Made by a program: the position numbers and the translations under genes. From Acinetobacter brisouisimilis (GTDB taxonomy: Bacteria; Pseudomonadota; Gammaproteobacteria; Pseudomonadales; Moraxellaceae), in NCBI RefSeq assembly GCF_000368265.1, contig NZ_KB851219.1:998984-1062983 (forward strand): DNA of 64,000 nt, read 5' to 3'. The notes under the pieces are model-generated. The model was not told the DNA's origin, did not search any database, and saw only the letters and a list, made by a program, of their open reading frames with translations. Below, one piece after another: positions 59,479-64,000 of this stretch. Position 1 is the stretch's first letter, and each line of letters opens with the position of its first letter.

Positions 59479-60756
59479 ATGAGTCAGACTATTCGTCGTG
59501 TTGCAATTTTGGGTGGCAACCGGATTCCTTTTGCCCGTTCCAATGGCCCATATTTAAAAGCCAGTAATTCTGACATGCTCAGTGCGGCACTCAATGGATT
59601 GATTGAACGTTTCCAGCTACAAGGGCAACGACTCGGGGAAGTTGTTGCTGGTGCGGTCTTAAAACATAGCCGCGACTTTAACCTGACCCGTGAATGTATC
59701 TTAAATACACAACTTGCAGCAGAAACGCCCGCTTATGATTTACAACAAGCCTGTGGCACTGGTCTACAGGCAGCCTTTGCCGTTGCCAATAAAATTGCGC
59801 TTGGGCAGATTGAAGTCGGCATTGCAGGTGGTGTAGATACAACTTCAGATGCTCCTGTTGCACTTGGCGATGGTTTACGCAAGGCATTGCTTGAACTCAA
59901 TATTGCCAAAACTGCAAAAACCCGCTTACAGGCACTTGCCAGCATCAACTTTAAGACCCTGATTGAAGCTCCGAAAAATGGCGAACCACGTACAGGGTTG
60001 TCTATGGGTGAACATGCAGCTCTCACTGCTTTAGAATGGGGAATTTCCCGTCAGGCACAAGATGAACTCGCGGTTGCCAGCCACCATAAACTGGCAGCAG
60101 CATTCGATGCTGGCTTTTTTAATGACCTGATTACACCATTTCTAGGGTTAGAACGTGATCAAAATTTACGCCCTGATTCATCTTTAGAAAAACTGTCAAC
60201 CCTGCGCCCTGCATTTGGTAAAGGTGACAATGCCACCATGACTGCAGGCAACTCAACCCCGTTGACCGATGGGGCTTCATGTGTACTCCTCGCATCGGAA
60301 GAATGGGCAAAAGCAAACGGGCATGAAATTCTTGCTTATTTAACTTTCTCTGAAACTGCGGCGGTTGACTTCGTCCATAAAAAAGAAGGCTTGCTCATGG
60401 CACCTGCTTATGCCATGCCACGCATGTTGGCACGTGCCAATCTGACCCTTCAGGATTTCGATTTTTATGAAATTCATGAAGCGTTTGCTTCTCAGGTTCT
60501 CAGTACCTTAAAAGTATGGGAAGATCCAGAATTTTGCCAGCAACGTCTAGGTTTAGCTCAACCACTTGGGCGTATTGATCGCAGTAAGCTCAATGTCAAT
60601 GGTTCGTCTTTGGCAGCTGGGCATCCATTTGCAGCAACAGGTGGACGAATTTTGGCAACCGCTGCCAAACTCATTCACAAAAAAGGTTCTGGGCGCGCAC
60701 TCATTTCGATCTGTGCCGCAGGTGGGCAAGGTGTGACTGCTATCGTTGAGAAATAA
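59479..60756 (+). CDS. Acetyl-CoA C-acyltransferase (thiolase, FadI-like)
   Basis: About 425 residues from the ATG at 59479, with TAGGAA as a likely ribosome site; the ATG at 59461 adds six residues. The catalytic Cys is in QQACGTGLQAAFA (near 91), the His pair in YEIHEAFASQVL and NGSSLAAGHPFAATGGR, and the second Cys in ISICAAGGQGVTAIVEK. It cleaves or forms 3-oxoacyl-CoA. Divergent from the FabG/MaoC pair, with which it probably shares a pathway of fatty-acyl turnover. Confidence 0.92.
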   Translation: MSQTIRRVAILGGNRIPFARSNGPYLKASNSDMLSAALNGLIERFQLQGQRLGEVVAGAVLKHSRDFNLTRECILNTQLAAETPAYDLQQACGTGLQAAFAVANKIALGQIEVGIAGGVDTTSDAPVALGDGLRKALLELNIAKTAKTRLQALASINFKTLIEAPKNGEPRTGLSMGEHAALTALEWGISRQAQDELAVASHHKLAAAFDAGFFNDLITPFLGLERDQNLRPDSSLEKLSTLRPAFGKGDNATMTAGNSTPLTDGASCVLLASEEWAKANGHEILAYLTFSETAAVDFVHKKEGLLMAPAYAMPRMLARANLTLQDFDFYEIHEAFASQVLSTLKVWEDPEFCQQRLGLAQPLGRIDRSKLNVNGSSLAAGHPFAATGGRILATAAKLIHKKGSGRALISICAAGGQGVTAIVEK

Positions 60757-60779
60757 ACCTAAAAATAATCTTTATACAA

Positions 60780-60820
60780 AGTAGCCTTATGTGACACGCA
60801 AGGCTACTTGTTTGTTTTTT
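60780..60820 (+). terminator. Rho-independent terminator after the thiolase gene
   Basis: AGTAGCCTT (60780-60788) pairs exactly with AAGGCTACT (60800-60808), followed by a T-rich stretch. Confidence 0.88.
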
Positions 60821-61001
60821 ATAGCAAGCTTATTATTTTAAAATAAGGATAGATTGAAAATATAGGATGGAATGATAGCAACGCACAGGATGTGTCAGAT
60901 AAACAGCAGATAAATCATAATAATAGAAGAAATAATGCATTTGTTGGTTTGAAAATTGCACTATTTTAGAAAAATATCAACAACGAGAAGGATGAGATTA
61001 T

Positions 61002-61211
61002 ATGTATAAAACTGATCACGTTGTTAAAACTTGGAAATACAGTGCGAGTTCGCATTATTTAAAAATTTTTTATACTGATGGTACGGCAGTGCTGTTTTAT
61101 TCAGTGCCAACTTTTGTTTATGACAACATGCTCCGTGTGCAGAACAAAACTGATTTTATAGAAAGATATTTAACTTATAATTTACATTTTTCAAGTGTTG
61201 CGCTTGCTTGA
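61002..61211 (+). CDS. KTSC-domain-like small protein
   Basis: A 69-residue protein with GAGAAGGA before the ATG. The pattern SSHYLKIFYTDGTAVLFYSV then PTFVYDNMLRVQNKTDFIER matches the KTSC domain (short beta strands, a V-P motif, then a helix), although the K-T-S-C residues themselves are not conserved. Function unknown. Confidence 0.65.
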   Translation: MYKTDHVVKTWKYSASSHYLKIFYTDGTAVLFYSVPTFVYDNMLRVQNKTDFIERYLTYNLHFSSVALA

Positions 61212-61340
61212 ACACTTGAACACATGATTCTATTCAAAGAGACCCATCTGCATCGCTCGGCAGATGATTGATTTTAAAGTTGGTGTCAGCTTTTATTATT
61301 TTCCGATAAATTCTGACACTGACCAAGCAATCCATCCCAT

Positions 61341-61562
61341 TTAGGCTAGACTTTGCACCAATGCAAAACGTGGGCACACCGTACCATCTTCTAAGGTCAC
61401 CTGTTCTATAAACATCTCCAGTGGGCGAATCCACATCGAATAATCACCATATAGACATTGATAAACTACATGCGCTTCTTGCGTTTCACTATGCTGTGCA
61501 ACCGAAAAAACCTGATACAGTTGCCCTTTGTAATGTCGGTAAATTCCACGTTGTAACTGCAT
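61341..61562 (-). CDS. DUF1653 family protein
   Basis: A 73-residue protein: RGIYRHYKGQLYQVFSVAQH, then VVYQCLYGDYSMWIRPLEMF. This is the DUF1653 pattern (G-x-Y-x-H-Y-K-G, and W-x-R-P-x-x-M-F). No function is known. It begins 18 bases after the stop of the LysR gene on the same strand and may be co-transcribed. Confidence 0.85.
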   Translation of the reverse strand: MQLQRGIYRHYKGQLYQVFSVAQHSETQEAHVVYQCLYGDYSMWIRPLEMFIEQVTLEDGTVCPRFALVQSLA

Positions 61563-61580
61563 TGAAGCCTCCTGAGAAAA

Positions 61581-62492
61581 TCAAAATGAATGTTGTGGTT
61601 GGTGGCAAAGTTCGATCACGATACTGGCAAAATTAATCGCCAATTGTGACGGGTTTTCCATCCGATATGCTAGCGCTAAACTGACATGCGGAACAGGTGC
61701 TTGCAAACGGCGATGTTGAATACCCGCCAATTGCACCTGCATGGCTGACTCAGGTACCAGTGATACACCTAGATTTGCTGAAATTAAAGACAAAATTGAA
61801 ACCAGTTGTGGCGCTCTCTGCCCTATTTTCGGATCAAAACCTGCCTGCAAGCAGGCTTGTACAATCGCATCGTACAACCCCATGCCCGAAAATGATTCAG
61901 GAATCATAATAAATGGATCATCTTTAAGTTCCAACAAGGCCAAATCACCCTGTTGCTGTGCAACCCGATGATGATGTGGCACAACCGCCACCAAAGGTTC
62001 ATCAACTAACTGCTGGATTTTTAATGCTTCAGGTTGTGGGTCAGAAGAACGTAGAAAAGCGATGTCGACCTGTTCATTTAACAGTTTATGAATCAGCGTG
62101 GCAGAGTTGGCTTCTTCGATTTTAACCTTTACTTTAGGGTAAGTTTTCTGAAATTCACGAATCGCCGCAGGAATCAGCGGATTGAGTGCGGCTGTTCCTG
62201 TAAACCCCAAATTAAGCTGCCCCTGTTCACCGTTGGCAACCTGACGCGCGATCTGAATCGCTTCATCTGCACGTTGCTGCAAAGGTTGCACCGCCTGTAA
62301 AAATGCCTGTCCTGCTTCTGTTAAGACAATGCCATGTGCATTTCGATGGAACAGTGCTGCACCAATTTCATTTTCCAGATCACGAATTTGCATACTCAGC
62401 GGTGGCTGACTAATTTTTAAACGTGCAGCAGCTTTGGTCAGGTTTTTTTCTTCTGCCGCCACCAAAAAATAACGAATATGCCGAAGTTCCAT
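61581..62492 (-). CDS. LysR-family regulator, BenM/CatM-like
   Basis: A 303-residue LysR-type regulator. The N-terminal winged helix has MELRHIRYFLVAAEEKNLTK, then AAARLKISQPPLSMQIRDLE. The effector domain (from about 90) begins GQLNLGFTGTAALNPLIPAA, which resembles the BenM/CatM/CbnR group that often answers to aromatic-acid metabolites. It is divergent from an MFS transporter gene, so it probably controls that gene. The effector is unknown. Confidence 0.88.
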   Translation of the reverse strand: MELRHIRYFLVAAEEKNLTKAAARLKISQPPLSMQIRDLENEIGAALFHRNAHGIVLTEAGQAFLQAVQPLQQRADEAIQIARQVANGEQGQLNLGFTGTAALNPLIPAAIREFQKTYPKVKVKIEEANSATLIHKLLNEQVDIAFLRSSDPQPEALKIQQLVDEPLVAVVPHHHRVAQQQGDLALLELKDDPFIMIPESFSGMGLYDAIVQACLQAGFDPKIGQRAPQLVSILSLISANLGVSLVPESAMQVQLAGIQHRRLQAPVPHVSLALAYRMENPSQLAINFASIVIELCHQPQHSF

Positions 62493-62605
62493 ATATAAAA
62501 CATATCAAGGTACACATTTAAATATATTAGAAAAATACCCATCAAATTGCTAGATTAAATGTTACTAACTTCTCCCTGCAAAATCCCAGCAATCGAGCAT
62601 TCATC

Positions 62606-63889
62606 ATGGCGAGCGATTCCTCATCCAAATCCGTTCAGGTTTCAACAACAGAAACCTGGACAGATTCTAATCACACAACTTCTGTGTCTACGTTACGTCC
62701 TCCATTTAAAAATGTCTGGATTCAGCAAGGCTCAAAAGACTACTATCGCGCAGGCGGTGCATTGTTTTTACTGGGCTTTGCCAGCTTCTCCCTGATCTAT
62801 TGCGTGCAGCCACTCTTACCCGCTTTTTCACATAGCTTCCAGATTAGCCCTGCAACCAGTTCTTTAGCACTCTCTTTGACCACGGGTTTACTGGCTTTTT
62901 CGATTGTACTTGCCAGTGCGTTTTCACAAGCCTTTGGGCGTCGCGGCATTATGTTTGTCTCTATGGCTGTCGCATCGGTATTGAATATTTTGGCTGCATT
63001 TATGCCGCAGTGGCATGCTTTACTGATTGCCCGCGCACTTGAAGGTTTGGTACTTGGCGGTGTGCCTGCTGTAGCAATGGCATGGCTGGCAGAAGAAATT
63101 GATCCTGCACACTTGGGTAAAGCCATGGGCTTGTATGTTGGTGGTACAGCTTTTGGCGCGATGATGGGGCGGGTTGGAATGGGGCTGGTCAGTGAGTTTT
63201 ATTCTTGGCGTATAGCACTTGGCGTATTGGGCGTGATCTGTCTGCTGTTCTCTTTCGGGTTTTATCAACTGCTGCCAAAATCCCGAAATTTTGTCGCTCA
63301 ACCAGGTTTTCGGATTGGTTTTCATCTTCGTACGTGGCGCAAACATTTGGGCAATATTGGTCTAATTCGCCTATATGCTATCGGTTTCTGCTTGACCAGC
63401 ATTTTTGTCACGCTGTTTAACTATGCGACATTCCGTTTGTCTGATGCACCGTATTCATTTAGCCAAACCACGATTAGCATGATCTTTCTGGTGTATGCCT
63501 TTGGCGTGGTGTCATCTTCAATTGCAGGAAGTCTTGCTGACCGTTTTGGTAAACGCCCACTTATGCTCAGTGGCTTCATGATTATGGGTTTAGGCGTGGC
63601 ATTGACTTTGGCAAGTTCGATTTTTGCGGTAATCCCAGGGATTATTTTGGTAACCACGGGCTTTTTTATCAGTCACTCGGTGACCAGTGGTTGTGTTGGC
63701 CCAACCGCAGGCGAACATAAAGGTCATGCCGCATCGCTCTATCTTTTATTTTATTATATGGGTTCGAGCATCATTGGTTCTGTGGGTGGCTGGTTCTGGC
63801 TACATGGCGGTTGGCTCTCTATTGTTGCTCTGACTTTGAGCTTTGCTATTTTGGGCAGTATTTTGTCTTTACTGCATGTAAAACGTTAA
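62606..63889 (+). CDS. MFS transporter, YnfM-like
   Basis: A 427-residue permease with a polar N-terminal tail of about 45 residues and roughly twelve hydrophobic segments. The MFS loop between segments 2 and 3 reads FGRRGIMFVSM, and a second one, SLADRFGKRPLMLSG, lies in the C-terminal half. It resembles YnfM and the arabinose-efflux-type group. Divergent from the LysR gene, 113 bases apart, which suggests regulated export or import. The substrate is unknown. Confidence 0.88.
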   Translation: MASDSSSKSVQVSTTETWTDSNHTTSVSTLRPPFKNVWIQQGSKDYYRAGGALFLLGFASFSLIYCVQPLLPAFSHSFQISPATSSLALSLTTGLLAFSIVLASAFSQAFGRRGIMFVSMAVASVLNILAAFMPQWHALLIARALEGLVLGGVPAVAMAWLAEEIDPAHLGKAMGLYVGGTAFGAMMGRVGMGLVSEFYSWRIALGVLGVICLLFSFGFYQLLPKSRNFVAQPGFRIGFHLRTWRKHLGNIGLIRLYAIGFCLTSIFVTLFNYATFRLSDAPYSFSQTTISMIFLVYAFGVVSSSIAGSLADRFGKRPLMLSGFMIMGLGVALTLASSIFAVIPGIILVTTGFFISHSVTSGCVGPTAGEHKGHAASLYLLFYYMGSSIIGSVGGWFWLHGGWLSIVALTLSFAILGSILSLLHVKR

Positions 63890-63902
63890 TTTTAGGTTGT
63901 TT

Positions 63903-64000
63903 ATGCTTTCTCCTCTCCCAACTGTAGTTTTTATTCCAGGCTTACTTAACGACGAAAAACTGTGGCAGCATCAGACTGATGCCTTGTCACAGCATATGAA
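63903..64000 (+). CDS. Alpha/beta hydrolase, N-terminal fragment (cut by window edge)
   Basis: The frame starts with the ATG at 63903, 13 bases after the MFS stop, and runs off the window. The visible residues, TVVFIPGLLNDEKLWQHQTD, look like the first strand and oxyanion loop of an alpha/beta hydrolase. Nothing more can be said about its substrate. Confidence 0.65.
   Translation, partial: MLSPLPTVVFIPGLLNDEKLWQHQTDALSQHM

Noticed and set aside
59461..59479. Upstream thiolase start at 59461
   Set aside because: It overlaps the presumed ribosome site. The ATG at 59479 gives the family-typical N-terminus.

Overview
The window looks like chromosome of an Acinetobacter species. I infer this from protein-level resemblance of the housekeeping genes (dnaE, cysE, cysN/cysD, fba, pgk, murB, dnaX, alaA), AT-rich intergenic DNA, and a phenol hydroxylase operon with a MopR-type regulator. 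No rRNA, tRNA or CRISPR was seen.

Region 1 (1-3.5 kb): the end of an HlyD-type adaptor gene and its ABC permease, a short IS3-type remnant, a quinone oxidoreductase, and a divergent thioredoxin-like gene. Region 2 (3.5-9.9 kb) is a partly decayed arsenic-resistance locus. Intact genes on the minus strand are an ArsO-like flavoprotein, arsH, a small thioredoxin-like protein and a DUF318/ArsP-like permease. Between and beside them are broken pieces: an acr3 3' end, two different arsR-family remnants and a UspA remnant. A complete IS2-group element (8347-9661) with 26-bp inverted repeats and a 5-bp target duplication separates the permease from one arsR remnant.

Region 3 (10.2-22.8 kb) is a phenol catabolic unit, all on the minus strand: six-subunit phenol hydroxylase (mphKLMNOP), ferredoxin, catechol 2,3-dioxygenase, hydroxymuconic semialdehyde hydrolase, an outer-membrane protein, hydratase, acylating acetaldehyde dehydrogenase and aldolase, then the sigma-54 activator gene mopR. 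A clear -24/-12 promoter precedes mphK. Together the enzymes take phenol through catechol and meta cleavage to formate, pyruvate and acetyl-CoA. Only the hydrolytic branch is encoded here. Two related IS5-type remnants in the same orientation (3.57 kb and 23.16 kb) bracket the ars and phenol regions.

Region 4 (23.4-31.1 kb): LysE-type exporter, AraC-type regulator, glutathione peroxidase, msrB, an AlaA aminotransferase with an extra N-terminal domain, a dicarboxylate/amino-acid symporter with a strongly structured leader, and a periplasmic glutaminase-asparaginase. Region 5 (31.2-64 kb) is core chromosome: dnaE, trmJ, cysE, a lipoprotein gene, cysN/cysD, nitroreductase, transporter, fba, pgk, maf, a ribosomal oxygenase gene, two envelope-protein genes, a lipase/ElyC-like/murB/phosphatase block, dnaX with a long Pro-Glu repeat, and a FabG/MaoC/thiolase lipid set. 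It ends with a LysR regulator divergent from an MFS transporter and the start of a hydrolase gene. A solo IS2-group end and an unrecognised small gene (41.4-42.0 kb) interrupt this core region.
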